Shown here: one piece after another, positions 31,535-41,622 of the stretch
Position numbering within the stretch: position 1 is the stretch's first letter
How the letters are laid out: each line of letters begins with the position of its first letter
Assembly: GCA_030016385.1 (NCBI GenBank)
Contig: JASEJN010000026.1
Location: forward strand, 1-42,753
DNA: 42,753 bases
Direction: 5' to 3'
DNA from: Clostridiales bacterium
GTDB lineage: Bacteria; Bacillota; Clostridia; Clostridiales; Oxobacteraceae
The notes under the pieces: generated by a model
Seen by the model: the letters and a program-made list of their open reading frames with translations, nothing else
Told to the model about the DNA's origin: nothing
Database searches by the model: none
Program-made: the position numbers and the translations under genes

Positions 31535-34468
31535 ATGAATAACAAAATGAAAAAGATTTTCGCCTTGATGCTGTGTGTTGGTGTTTTATGGTCGATGCAG
31601 GTACATGTTAAAGCAGTATCTGACGTACCCCTTAAGGCTAAATTTACATATGGTTCTGGGCAGGAAGTACCTCCGGAATATTACAATTCTATGAAATATC
31701 AATATTATACTTATGTCCTCAAAAGCTATGAGGAAAAAGGTTATAAGGTGGCAAATTCACAGACTATCACAATCGATGAAAAAAGTATTAAAGTCCCAAA
31801 GGGCAAAAATATAAGACTGGAAGCAGGTATCAATGGTAGAAAAGATCCTGCATTTATATGGGATAAAGAAATGCCATGGGCTGAATGGAATTTTGACGTA
31901 AGTTCGGAAGGTTTATATGAAATTGAATTAGAATATTATATGCCTCCAGGGTCCGGCAATTCGGCAGTAAGATCAATTTACATCGATGGGCAAGTGCCTT
32001 TCTATGAATCCAATAATATAAAGTTCAATCGTATGTGGCATGATAAAGCGGAACCTGTGGTAAATAGCATTGGAGATGAAGTAAGGCCAAGCCAGGTTGA
32101 AATTTCCGGTTGGAGAAGCACTAAATTATACGACAGCTCGGGTTTTTATTCCGAACCTTTCAAGTTCTATTTTAAACCCGGTAAACATGTAGTAAGGCTT
32201 GGATATGTCGATCAGACAATTATAGTAGGTAAATTTTATATAAAACCAGCCGAGACTTTACCTGCATATGACGAGATAAAAAAGCAATATAAGGCCAATG
32301 GGTATAAGGAAGGTACTAAAACAGTTAAAATTCAAGCTGAAAAGGCGGTTATAGAAAAAAGCGATCCGACAATCAGAAGGGAGAGCAACGGAGATCCCTC
32401 CTGTGAACCTGCTTCATCAATAAATAGAAAACTGAATGTCATAGGTGATTGGAGATGGAGGCGTGGGAACCAGTCAATAACGTGGAAAATAACTGTACCG
32501 GAAGATGGATTATACAAAATCGCTTTAAGAGCAGGACAGTGGTGGAAAGACGGGCTTTCTTCATTCAGGCAAATAGCGATTGATGGCAAAGTTCCCTTTA
32601 AGGAGATGGAGGAATACGAGTTTGTATATAACAAAAATTGGCGTACCGAGGTTCTAAAAGATTCATCAGACAACCCATATCTGTTTTATTTAACAAAGGG
32701 CGACCATGCTATTACAATGACTGCAAAAATGAGTTATCTTGCTCAGATTGCACAATCTATCAATGATGATTCGCTATTGCTCTCAAATATTATAAGGGAC
32801 ATTATAAAAATAACAGGCGATACGCCTGACCCTAACTACGATTATGAGTTTATGGAGAAGATACCTAATCTACGGAAAGACATGGAGACTTTAACAAAGA
32901 ACCTGCAGTGGAAATATGATTTTCTCAAGGAGAAGTCCCAAAAACTTCCGGCAATGGCAAATAACTTTACTACGATTATAAGCCAGATTAAAGATATGCT
33001 TAAGGACCCTTTTACAATAGCAAAAAGGATGAATGATTTAAACAGCGCTCAAACTAGCCTGAGTTCGTGGTATTTGAGCCTTCAGGATCAACCTTTGGTA
33101 ATTGATTACTTTATTATCGGCGCACCTGAAGAGAAAATAACAAATTCCGGTTCAAATATATTTCAAAAGTTAAGAGCCACTTTTGATACATTTCTGGTAT
33201 CTTTTAAGAAAGATTACGATAATGTAGGCAGTATATTGGACAAAAAGACAAAGGTCAATTCCGTAATAGACATATGGATTGCAAGAGGCACTGAATGGGC
33301 AGAGCTTATTAAAGAGATGACGGATGAGGATTTTACACCTGAGACAGGAATTGCCATTAATGTAAATGTTCTGCCGTCCTCGCAGCTTAATGCGGGCAGT
33401 GTAAATGCGCTTATGCTTTCTATTATGTCCGGGAAGGCTCCTGATGTTGCCCTTGGGAGTGCAAGCAACTCTCCAGTGGAATTTGCAATAAGGGATACTG
33501 TATATGATTTATCGAAATTCAAGGATTTCAAAGAGGTCTCAAAGAGATTCCTGCCAAATATTTTTATACCCTATGAATATAATGGAGGAATTTACGCATT
33601 ACCGGAGACGATGGATTTTACTGTAATGTTTTACAGGAAAGATATAGTAAGCGATCTTGGGATAAAGCTTCCCAATACAAGAGAAGAATTATATGATCAT
33701 GTTCTTCCGGTTTTATATCAAAACGGGCTCGAATTTTATTATCCTGTAGATTTTTCTCAGTTTATATTCCAGCATGGCGGTAGTTTTTATACGATGGATA
33801 AGAAAAAAACCGGATTGGATACTCCAGAGGCTTATATGGCATTTAAGGAATGCTCTGAATTGTATACTAATTATGCTATACCTATAGTCGCAAATTTTTA
33901 TAATCGTTTCAGGACGGGAGAAATGCCAATGGGCATAGGTAACTACGGTCTTTATCTGCAGCTTTCCGTTGCAGCGCCGGAGCTCGCCGGACGCTGGGGT
34001 ATCGCACTGCTACCAGGCATTAAAAAGGCAGATGGAACAATCGATAGGTCAAATGGCGGGCTTGCAGGCCAGTGCGATATGATTATGAAGCAATCAAAGC
34101 ATCCTGAAGAATCGTGGAAATTTCTGGACTGGTGGACAAGCAATACTGTGCAGACAAGGTTCGCAAGAGAAATAGAAGCCACGATAGGTACAGAAGCAAG
34201 ATGGAATACTGCCAATATGGAAGCCTTTGAAAATCTATCCTGGAATAAAGAGGACATTGAGGTTATCGAGGAACAATTGAAATGGGCAAAAGAGACTCCA
34301 AATGTGCTTGGTGGATATTTTACAGGCCGTCACATAAATAACGCATGGAACAGGATCGTAATAAATGGGGAGCCTGTAAGGGATTCAATCGAACAAGCTG
34401 TTGAAGATATAAACAGAGAGATGAAGATGAAGCAGGAAGAATACGGAGTTTCAGATAATGCAAAATAA
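31535..34468 (+). CDS. Giant extracellular solute-binding protein with two CBM-like modules
   Basis: 977 residues, three to four parts. Signal peptide MNNKMKKIFALMLCVGVLWS to about residue 28, with no lipobox. Two related beta-sandwich modules, residues about 80-240 and 262-400, each read W-x-x-x-V/I-x-x-x-G-L-Y-x-I...I-x-I-D-G-x-V-P-F and look like CBM6/35-type sugar-binding domains. A helical linker (about 430-560) follows. A complete family-1 binding protein domain starts near residue 575 (WIARGTEWAELI) and continues through SGKAPDVALG, VMFYRKDIVSDLGIKLPNTREELY and the SWKFLDWWTSN end. The ATG at 31535 follows AAGGTGGAG; an earlier ATG has none. Two permease genes follow 14 and 17 bp apart. 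A binding protein with built-in CBMs may capture polymer ends at the surface. Confidence 0.85.
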   Translation: MNNKMKKIFALMLCVGVLWSMQVHVKAVSDVPLKAKFTYGSGQEVPPEYYNSMKYQYYTYVLKSYEEKGYKVANSQTITIDEKSIKVPKGKNIRLEAGINGRKDPAFIWDKEMPWAEWNFDVSSEGLYEIELEYYMPPGSGNSAVRSIYIDGQVPFYESNNIKFNRMWHDKAEPVVNSIGDEVRPSQVEISGWRSTKLYDSSGFYSEPFKFYFKPGKHVVRLGYVDQTIIVGKFYIKPAETLPAYDEIKKQYKANGYKEGTKTVKIQAEKAVIEKSDPTIRRESNGDPSCEPASSINRKLNVIGDWRWRRGNQSITWKITVPEDGLYKIALRAGQWWKDGLSSFRQIAIDGKVPFKEMEEYEFVYNKNWRTEVLKDSSDNPYLFYLTKGDHAITMTAKMSYLAQIAQSINDDSLLLSNIIRDIIKITGDTPDPNYDYEFMEKIPNLRKDMETLTKNLQWKYDFLKEKSQKLPAMANNFTTIISQIKDMLKDPFTIAKRMNDLNSAQTSLSSWYLSLQDQPLVIDYFIIGAPEEKITNSGSNIFQKLRATFDTFLVSFKKDYDNVGSILDKKTKVNSVIDIWIARGTEWAELIKEMTDEDFTPETGIAINVNVLPSSQLNAGSVNALMLSIMSGKAPDVALGSASNSPVEFAIRDTVYDLSKFKDFKEVSKRFLPNIFIPYEYNGGIYALPETMDFTVMFYRKDIVSDLGIKLPNTREELYDHVLPVLYQNGLEFYYPVDFSQFIFQHGGSFYTMDKKKTGLDTPEAYMAFKECSELYTNYAIPIVANFYNRFRTGEMPMGIGNYGLYLQLSVAAPELAGRWGIALLPGIKKADGTIDRSNGGLAGQCDMIMKQSKHPEESWKFLDWWTSNTVQTRFAREIEATIGTEARWNTANMEAFENLSWNKEDIEVIEEQLKWAKETPNVLGGYFTGRHINNAWNRIVINGEPVRDSIEQAVEDINREMKMKQEEYGVSDNAK

Positions 34469-34482
34469 GGGGGCTGCGGGGG

Positions 34483-35379
34483 ATGAAATCGAAATTTAAA
34501 AAATGGTGGAAAAAATATTATGTTGGTTATTTATTCCTACTTCCTTTTGTAGTACTATTTGTAATTTTTGTAATAATACCTGTGCTTGTAGCACTGGGCA
34601 CCAGTTTTACGAATTATAATATGCTTCAGCGTCCAAAATGGATAGGGCTTACCAATTATAAGCTGCTTTTTCTGGATGATGACGTATTTTTAATCGCACT
34701 TAAAAATACATTTGTTTTTGCATGCATCACGGGGCCTATAGGATACTTTATGTCGCTTTTTGCAGCATGGGTTATAAACCAGCTCAGGTTTCGTAAGGGC
34801 TTTGCCCTTGCATTCTATGCACCGTCCATTACAAGCGGTGTCGCGATGTCTGTCGTCTGGCTGTATTTTTTTTCAGGCGACCGCTATGGGCTCATAAATA
34901 ATATATTGATAAATTTTGGGATTATTAAGGAGCCGATACTCTGGACAATGGATGCAAAATACATTATGCCTGTAATAATAGTTATATCCATCTGGATGAG
35001 CATGGGTACCGGTTTTTTGGTTTTTCTGGCGGGCCTTCAAAATATACCGAAGGAGCTTTATGAGGCAGGAGCTATTGACGGAATAAAAAACAAGTTCCAG
35101 GAACTTGTTTATATTACTCTTCCCATGATGAAACCCCAGCTGTTGTTTGGAGCAATCAATTCTGTAGTAGGTTCCTTTGGTGTATTCGATATTGCAGTAT
35201 CTGTTGCGGGGATGCCAAGTCCCAATTATGCCGCCCACACGATAGTTGCCCACCTGTATGACTACGCATTTATAAGATTTGAAATGGGATATGCATCGGC
35301 AATTTCAATGGTCTTATTCTGTATAACATTTGTATTCGGACGTTTGCTAATGAAATTATTGTCTTCGAAGGATATGTAA
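34483..35379 (+). CDS. Sugar ABC transporter permease (MalF/UgpA-like)
   Basis: First membrane subunit partnering the giant binding protein. 298 residues with six helices: an N-terminal amphipathic basic segment, then VGYLFLLPFVVLFVIFVIIPV. The EAA loop reads LYEAGAIDGIKNKFQELVYITLPMMKP (near residues 190-216), where the E-A-x-x-x-D-G core docks the ATPase. 14 bp after the binding-protein stop, with GGGGG before the ATG. No ATPase gene is present nearby, as is common for such loci that share MsmX/MsmK-type ATPases. Confidence 0.93.
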   Translation: MKSKFKKWWKKYYVGYLFLLPFVVLFVIFVIIPVLVALGTSFTNYNMLQRPKWIGLTNYKLLFLDDDVFLIALKNTFVFACITGPIGYFMSLFAAWVINQLRFRKGFALAFYAPSITSGVAMSVVWLYFFSGDRYGLINNILINFGIIKEPILWTMDAKYIMPVIIVISIWMSMGTGFLVFLAGLQNIPKELYEAGAIDGIKNKFQELVYITLPMMKPQLLFGAINSVVGSFGVFDIAVSVAGMPSPNYAAHTIVAHLYDYAFIRFEMGYASAISMVLFCITFVFGRLLMKLLSSKDM

Positions 35380-35396
35380 AGAAGGAGGATATACGA

Positions 35397-36323
35397 ATGC
35401 TCGAGAAAAATTTAAGCGCGGAGTTAAAAACATTTGAAAAGCAGCCTGAACTAAGAGTAAGAAGGATAAGTTTCAGAAAGATTACTTTTGGAAAGATAAT
35501 AGTATATATATTAATGTTGCTTTTAGTATTATTTACCGCGCTTCCGCTTATATACGTGATAAATACAGCTTTTAAGCCGTTAGATGAATTGTTCTTATTT
35601 CCACCAAGGTATTTTGTAAGAAAGCCTACTACACAGAATTTCCATGATCTTCTGTTATCCCTCAGCAGTTCAACCGTTCCTTTTTCAAGATATGCATTCA
35701 ACAGTTTGTTTATAACAGTTACAGTTGTATTTTGCACGGTAATAGTTTCTTCAATGGGTGCATATGGCCTGGTAAAGCATAATCCACCAGGTTCGAAGGT
35801 TTTGTTTACGTTTATAGTAGGTGCGCTTATGTTTTCAAACCATGTTACACAGATACCAAGGTATATGGTGGTAAATTATTTAGGACTTATAAACAAATAT
35901 GGGGCCTTGATAATTCCGAATATAGCAGTAGCTTATAATTTTTTTCTTATGAAGCAATTTATTGAACAATTTCCAAATGAACTATTGGAGTCGGCAAGAA
36001 TCGACGGGGCCAACGAATGGGCTGTATTCTGGAAAATAGCCATGCCATCTCTAACTCCGGCATGGTCGACTTTAGTGGTTTTTTCATTTGTATCAAATTG
36101 GAACGATTATTTTTCACCATTGATATTTATAACGAGCCAGGCGATGAAAACGCTTCCTCTTGCCCTTCAGACTATTGCCGGAGGACCTGCCGCCATGTCC
36201 ATAGGGAGAGCAGGAGCCGTATCTGCTGCGACATTTTTAATGACAATACCTACAATAATAATTTTTACATTTATGCAGTCGAAAGTTATGGAAACTATGA
36301 TGTATTCCGGAATAAAAGCATAA
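35397..36323 (+). CDS. Carbohydrate ABC transporter permease (MalG/UgpE-like)
   Basis: Second membrane subunit. 308 residues, with a longer charged N-terminus (about 35 residues) than usual, then six helices. EAA loop: LLESARIDGANEWAVFWKIAMPSLTP near residues 198-223. The conserved helix-1 end A-L-P-L-I-Y-V-I-N-T-A-F-K-P and C-terminal FTFMQSKVMETMMYSGIKA are typical of MalG-type permeases. ATG follows AAGGAGG. Forms a heterodimer with the preceding permease. Confidence 0.93.
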   Translation: MLEKNLSAELKTFEKQPELRVRRISFRKITFGKIIVYILMLLLVLFTALPLIYVINTAFKPLDELFLFPPRYFVRKPTTQNFHDLLLSLSSSTVPFSRYAFNSLFITVTVVFCTVIVSSMGAYGLVKHNPPGSKVLFTFIVGALMFSNHVTQIPRYMVVNYLGLINKYGALIIPNIAVAYNFFLMKQFIEQFPNELLESARIDGANEWAVFWKIAMPSLTPAWSTLVVFSFVSNWNDYFSPLIFITSQAMKTLPLALQTIAGGPAAMSIGRAGAVSAATFLMTIPTIIIFTFMQSKVMETMMYSGIKA

Positions 36324-36337
36324 GGGGGAAGTCCATC

Positions 36338-38512
36338 ATGATAATGTCTAAATGGCATAAAAAAGGCAATAGGATACTGGCGGCATTGCTTATAGCGGTT
36401 ATCTTCATATTATCTGCAGCAATATCTGAAAAGCAGGCATTTGCGGCAGAAAGCGAGGATTATATTCTGGACGGTACGGTTAGAGTACCGATACCCAAGA
36501 CATATGTTCTGAAAAAGGTTATAAATAATATCGGAAGCGCAGGAAAAGAAACGGGATATTTAAAAAAACCGGGTGATATTTTTATAAACAGTCAGGGATA
36601 TATTTTTATAACTGATACCGGAAATAACAGGATTATTAAGATGACAAAAGAAGGTACGACTTTAAATATATTCAAAGGACCAAAGCAGAAGCCATTGAAT
36701 TCGCCAGGCGGCGTATTTGCGGATGATGACGGCAATATGTATATCGCAGATACGGGGAATGGAAGGATAGTACATCTGTCGGCAGGTGGGGAGTTTGTCG
36801 AAGAATTTGTCAAACCTGATTCCAATTTGTTTGAAAGCACATTCACTTTTCAGCCGACAAAAGTTTGTATAAGCCCTACGGGCTATATTTATTCCATAGG
36901 GAACCAGTCGGTAATGCTGATGGACGCATATAATAGATTCAGAGGTTTTTGGGGACAGACCAATGTAGGTTTTAACATCGTAGAAGCGCTTGTTAGAAAA
37001 TTTGCATCGAATCAGCAGAAAAAATACATAGTTAAAAGGAATCCGGCTGCATTTATTAATATCGCAATGGATGAACAAGGTATGACTTATGTGACAACCG
37101 CTGATGCTACTGAGGGAGAGATCAAAAAATTAAATTCGGTTGGTGAGAACATATATAGAAAATATGGTTCCGTTAGTAATAGCTTGAACTTATTTAATCT
37201 TGATTTTCTGACAAAAATGAATATGACTGATAAAACTTTTGTATACGGAGAACGCTTTGACGATGATGGAAAGCCGATAAAACCATATTTCGTGGATCTT
37301 GCCGTAGATAAAGCTGGTAACGTAAGTGCTATAGAAAGAAATACATGCAAGATATATCAATACGATCAGGAAGGTAACCTACTTACAGTATTTGGGGGCA
37401 AAGGTGACCAGAAAGGATCATTCGATCTGCCGTCTTCGATAGCCGTAGATAATGATGGAAATATTTACGAACTTGACATGTCCAAAAATAATATACAGAT
37501 ATTCGAACCGACAGATTTTATAAAACTGGTTCATCAGGCTGTAAAGATGTATTCTGAGGGCAATTATGACGCAGCATATAATGTTTGGAACAAGGTTTTG
37601 AAAATCGATGAAAATTATGACATGGCGCATACAGGTATTGCAAAGACATTTTACAAACAGAAGCGTTACAAAGAATCGATGCAGGAATATGTTTATGCAA
37701 ATGACAGGAACGGATATTCCATGGCATATACCAAATACCGGCACGATATCTTCAGGCAATATTTTGGGCTGATAGTTCTGGGGATTATTTCAGTAATAAT
37801 TTTTTTCAGCCTGGCAATAAAATTTTTGAAGAAAATGGCACGTAATGCTTTGACGGAATTCAGAATGCTCAATCCAAACCGTATGAGACTTGCCAATTTA
37901 TTCAAATTATCAATAGCAACTTTATTTCATCCGATTGAGGCATTTGATTATGTAAAAAGCAGCAGGCATAAATTGAATTATATGCCGAGCATTATCATAT
38001 TGCTGTTGGTCGTTGCAGTAAGGATTTTCTATATTTATACGGTGCATTACCCTCTTGCGGATATAGACATAAAAGATGCAAACATTGTACTCGAAGTGGT
38101 TAAACTCATTCTGCCAATAATCACCTGGGTGGTAGCAAGCTTTGCAATAACGGCAATTTTGGACGGGGAATCGACATTTGGTGAAATTTTTGTAGTTACA
38201 TCCTTTTGCATGATACCTTATTTATTGATCAATATTCCCCTTCCTGTTTTATCAAATGTTTTTGCGAGAAGTGAATCCACGCTTTATGGTTTTATTTTGA
38301 ATGCAACAAATATCTGGATTTTAATATTGATATTTTTGAGCGTAAAGAATATGAACAACTTTAGCATAGGTAAAACAATAGGTGTATGCATTCTGAGCGT
38401 AGCGACAATGGCTCTTTTATGGGCTATTACATTACTTATTTTTGTACTGGTGGGAGAACTGTATTTGTTTATTTTAGGATTGGTACGTGAAGTCCAGATG
38501 ATACTGCTTTAA
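36338..38512 (+). CDS. Exported NHL-repeat / TPR / Yip1-domain membrane protein
   Basis: 724 residues from the ATG at 36338 (GGGGGA 8 bp upstream). The longer frame reaching back into the permease gene is spurious. Signal peptide to about residue 38 (ending FAAES). Residues about 75-390 hold NHL-type beta-propeller blades with the pattern G-x-x-x-D-x-x-G-N-x-Y-I-A-D-T-G-N-x-R-I. About 397-460 is a TPR pair (EGNYDAAYNVWNKVLKIDENY, KQKRYKESMQEYVYAN). After a membrane helix (about 473-500) a five- to six-helix Yip1-like domain fills 520-720. It sits 14 bp after the permease and 15 bp before the DUF5696 gene, so it is part of the transporter operon. An extracellular propeller facing sugars or envelope, tied to a Yip1 membrane domain, is suggested; function unknown. 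Confidence 0.85.
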   Translation: MIMSKWHKKGNRILAALLIAVIFILSAAISEKQAFAAESEDYILDGTVRVPIPKTYVLKKVINNIGSAGKETGYLKKPGDIFINSQGYIFITDTGNNRIIKMTKEGTTLNIFKGPKQKPLNSPGGVFADDDGNMYIADTGNGRIVHLSAGGEFVEEFVKPDSNLFESTFTFQPTKVCISPTGYIYSIGNQSVMLMDAYNRFRGFWGQTNVGFNIVEALVRKFASNQQKKYIVKRNPAAFINIAMDEQGMTYVTTADATEGEIKKLNSVGENIYRKYGSVSNSLNLFNLDFLTKMNMTDKTFVYGERFDDDGKPIKPYFVDLAVDKAGNVSAIERNTCKIYQYDQEGNLLTVFGGKGDQKGSFDLPSSIAVDNDGNIYELDMSKNNIQIFEPTDFIKLVHQAVKMYSEGNYDAAYNVWNKVLKIDENYDMAHTGIAKTFYKQKRYKESMQEYVYANDRNGYSMAYTKYRHDIFRQYFGLIVLGIISVIIFFSLAIKFLKKMARNALTEFRMLNPNRMRLANLFKLSIATLFHPIEAFDYVKSSRHKLNYMPSIIILLLVVAVRIFYIYTVHYPLADIDIKDANIVLEVVKLILPIITWVVASFAITAILDGESTFGEIFVVTSFCMIPYLLINIPLPVLSNVFARSESTLYGFILNATNIWILILIFLSVKNMNNFSIGKTIGVCILSVATMALLWAITLLIFVLVGELYLFILGLVREVQMILL

Positions 38513-38527
38513 AGGAGGGAGATAGAC

Positions 38528-40723
38528 ATGAGGAAGTTTATTGTATTTTTAGTTATTTCATCAATATTGGTCTTTAGTTTTAAAACTGGATTCTGCGCTG
38601 CAAAAAGTGTTCCCGATGCATATACAAAAATAGCTGGGAATGCTAATCTTTCACTTTATTTCAATCCAAAATCTTATACGCTGGAAATAGAAGATATGCG
38701 CAATGGATATGTATGGAAGTCAGTAGTAGATGATAAGGTTTATGATATGAAAAATATCAACAGGACATGGCAAAATAGAATGAATTCATTATTTATTGTT
38801 AACTATGTATCCTTCAATGAAAAAAATTTAGCAATAAAAAAGGCTTATTCAGCAGGTAATCAGGCTGCGATAAGTTATAATAATATAGGCAATGGCATCC
38901 GCCTTAATTATGAATTTAAAAACATAAAAATCAAAATATCTCTTGAAATAAGACTTGATAAAGATTTCCTGGTAGTCAATATCCCAATGGACGGAATAGA
39001 GGAAAGCGATATAAATGGAATCGTAAGCGTTGAATTGATGCCATTTTTAGGAGCCGCAGACAGCAAGGTCGATGGGTATATATTGTGTCCTGATGGCAGC
39101 GGTTCATTGATGAAATATAAAAATGTTTATGAAAGGCCTGAAAAACTAAATGAATATAAATGGTATATATACAGTCCTGAAGATGTAAGTATCAATGATA
39201 AAAATACTGCTGATGCGGAGAATGAAAATACGAAGAGGGCAATGCTACCTGTATATGGGGTAAAAAATGGAGATAATGCTTTTCTGGCTATAGCGGACAA
39301 GGGAGAGGAGAATACCTGCATAAATGTTTCACCGGAAGGTTATACGGTAAACTTAAATAGAGCTTCCTTTGAATTTACATACAGACATTTCTTTGAAGTT
39401 ATGCTTTCGAATATAACTATAAACGGCACAAATATGGCCAAGGTACCTGAAGCCACAAAAGTGGATAAAAAGATAATAAACCAGACCCATGAAGTGCGAT
39501 ACGCTTTTTTGGAGGGAAACGATGCGAACTACAGCGGTATGGCTAATGCATACAGAGATTATCTTATCGGTAATAATGCGTTAAAAAAAGCGATATCCGA
39601 TAAAAAAATACCTGTTGCGATCGATTTCCTTATGGGTATAAAAGAAAAAAGGCTGATATTCAATAAATACGTAGTGATGACGAGCTTCAAGCAGGCAAAA
39701 GAAATATTGGAAAAGTTAAGCAATAAGGGTATAAAAAACATACAGGTAAAACTGGATGGATGGGCGAAAGGAGGATATGGATATTATCCCGTAAATTGGC
39801 CACCTGAACGCTCGCTCGGTGGCAAAAAAGGTTTCGATTTGCTTTCTGAATATGTTAAGAACAATGATATGAAAATCTTTTTATCAGCTAATTTTGAAGA
39901 TGCCTTAAGCAAAAGCAGAGGATTTTCAAAAAGGAAAGATGTAATATTCGACGGAGCTAAGATGCCTGTTACCAATGAGTCAAAGGATTCTTTCCTGCTC
40001 AGTCCGCAGGTTGCATATAATAAATTTAAAAATTTCATAGGCAATATGGCAGATCAAAATAGCAATGGCATTGCGCTGGATAGGATCGGGGAACTTATTT
40101 ATCACGATTACAATACTAAAAATCCGTCAACCAGGTCTGATACGGAGGAGAAATGGAAGGCGATGATGGAACTGGCTTCAAAACAAAACGGTGGAGTGGC
40201 CTTGAATGGAGGAAATCTGTATACGTTAAAATATGCAGACAGGCTTTATGACATTCCTGTAGAATCATCTCATAGTTACATATCAGATGAGGATGTGCCT
40301 TTCTACCAGATGGTTGTACATGGCATGATACCTTATTCTTCAGAACCTGGTAATCTGTTTTATGATTCCACTGAGCAAAAGCTGAAATGGATAGAGTATG
40401 GGTGCATGCCATATTTCCAGTTCACGTATAAGAAATCAAGGGAGCTAAAATATACAGATTATAATAAATTATTTACTTCATATTATAATGACTGGATAAA
40501 TACAGCTGCAGATATATACGATGAATTTAACGGTAAACTCAGCAGCATCTGGGATGAATATATGATCGGCCATGATAAAGTCGATGATAATTTATACAGG
40601 GTCAGATATGGCAATGGAACAACTGTATATATAAATTATAATGAAAGCGATAAAACTTTCGATGGTTACAAAATAAAGGCGAAGGATTATCTGGTTATAG
40701 AAAAAGGAGGCATCGTGAAATGA
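38528..40723 (+). CDS. DUF5696 family exported protein, probable glycoside-hydrolase-like barrel
   Basis: 731 residues. Signal peptide with cleavage near residue 24 (FCAAKS). Residues about 35-320 are strand-rich and resemble a galactose-mutarotase-type beta-sandwich (NLSLYFNPKSYTLEIEDMRNGYVWKS, GYILCPDGSGSLMKYKN). From about 360 to 640 the sequence alternates like a TIM barrel, with KNIQVKLDGWAKGGYG, MKIFLSANFEDAL, GIALDRIGELIYHDYN and DIPVESSHSYISDEDVPFYQ. The D-R-x-G-E and D-G-W patches could supply acidic catalytic residues. I recognise the family as DUF5696 from its layout and neighbours, without known activity. Start: AAAGGAGG before ATG. Its stop overlaps the next permease by ATGA. Confidence 0.75.
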   Translation: MRKFIVFLVISSILVFSFKTGFCAAKSVPDAYTKIAGNANLSLYFNPKSYTLEIEDMRNGYVWKSVVDDKVYDMKNINRTWQNRMNSLFIVNYVSFNEKNLAIKKAYSAGNQAAISYNNIGNGIRLNYEFKNIKIKISLEIRLDKDFLVVNIPMDGIEESDINGIVSVELMPFLGAADSKVDGYILCPDGSGSLMKYKNVYERPEKLNEYKWYIYSPEDVSINDKNTADAENENTKRAMLPVYGVKNGDNAFLAIADKGEENTCINVSPEGYTVNLNRASFEFTYRHFFEVMLSNITINGTNMAKVPEATKVDKKIINQTHEVRYAFLEGNDANYSGMANAYRDYLIGNNALKKAISDKKIPVAIDFLMGIKEKRLIFNKYVVMTSFKQAKEILEKLSNKGIKNIQVKLDGWAKGGYGYYPVNWPPERSLGGKKGFDLLSEYVKNNDMKIFLSANFEDALSKSRGFSKRKDVIFDGAKMPVTNESKDSFLLSPQVAYNKFKNFIGNMADQNSNGIALDRIGELIYHDYNTKNPSTRSDTEEKWKAMMELASKQNGGVALNGGNLYTLKYADRLYDIPVESSHSYISDEDVPFYQMVVHGMIPYSSEPGNLFYDSTEQKLKWIEYGCMPYFQFTYKKSRELKYTDYNKLFTSYYNDWINTAADIYDEFNGKLSSIWDEYMIGHDKVDDNLYRVRYGNGTTVYINYNESDKTFDGYKIKAKDYLVIEKGGIVK

Positions 40724-41622
40724 AAAAAATGCAGATTAGCATGGGGAAAAAGAAGATAATTGAAGCGTATATATTTATGCTGCCATTCATAATAGGAATC
40801 GTTGCATTTTTCGCATTTCCACTGTTTGTTTCTATAAAACTAAGTTTTGGGAAAGTTATAGATATGAGCGGATTTAAAATAAAATGGATAGGATTTGACA
40901 ATTATATCAGAGCTTTCGTGACAGATGTCCAGTTTATCCCGATGTTTTTGCGTATAGTCAGGGAATCTTTATTGAAGTTGCCGCTTATTTTGGTATTTTC
41001 GCTAATGCTTGCGATGTTTATAAGCAATGATATAAAGTTTAAAGCTTTTTTCAGGATAGCATTTTTTCTTCCTTTCTTACTTGGGACTGGGTACGTAATG
41101 CAGCAGATTATCGGACAGGGGATAAATGAACAGGTACTTATGCAAGCCAAAAACATTTTTATTCCGGAAAAAATATTAGCATACCTCGGTCCCAATGTCG
41201 ATGAAGCAGTAAATAGTTTTTTCGGAGTGATAGTAACCGTTCTGTGGAGCTGCGGGGTGCAGATTTTGCTGTTCTTATCGAGTTTGCAAGGCATATCTAA
41301 ATCATTATATGAATCCGCAAAAGTTGACGGTGCAACGCAATGGGAGATGTTCTGGAAGATAACTTTGCCCATGATATCGCCTGTCATGCTTCTTAACATT
41401 ATATATACTCTCCTTGATTCATTTACGGATATATCCAATCCTATTTTGAGCTATATACAGGATTACGCATTTACAAGGACGGATTTTGCATATGCTGCAG
41501 CAATCGGCTGGATATATTTCATATTTATAATGATCTTGATTCTGGTGATATTTATGATAATGAAAAATCATTTATACAGCTTTGATATGAAGGGGGAAAC
41601 AAAAAATGGTAAAAGTCGTTAA
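40720..41622 (+). CDS. Sugar ABC transporter permease (MalF-like), second pair
   Basis: 300 residues, six helices. N-terminal KKKIIEAYIFMLPFIIGIVAFFAFPLF is typical of the MalF/LacF class. EAA loop: LYESAKVDGATQWEMFWKITLPMISP near residues 203-228. The ATG overlaps the DUF5696 stop (ATGA), with AAAAGGAGG upstream, so translation is coupled. A second permease pair in the same operon implies a second transported substrate or an alternate binding protein, perhaps one encoded past the window end or the orphan at 26778. Confidence 0.92.
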   Translation: MKKMQISMGKKKIIEAYIFMLPFIIGIVAFFAFPLFVSIKLSFGKVIDMSGFKIKWIGFDNYIRAFVTDVQFIPMFLRIVRESLLKLPLILVFSLMLAMFISNDIKFKAFFRIAFFLPFLLGTGYVMQQIIGQGINEQVLMQAKNIFIPEKILAYLGPNVDEAVNSFFGVIVTVLWSCGVQILLFLSSLQGISKSLYESAKVDGATQWEMFWKITLPMISPVMLLNIIYTLLDSFTDISNPILSYIQDYAFTRTDFAYAAAIGWIYFIFIMILILVIFMIMKNHLYSFDMKGETKNGKSR

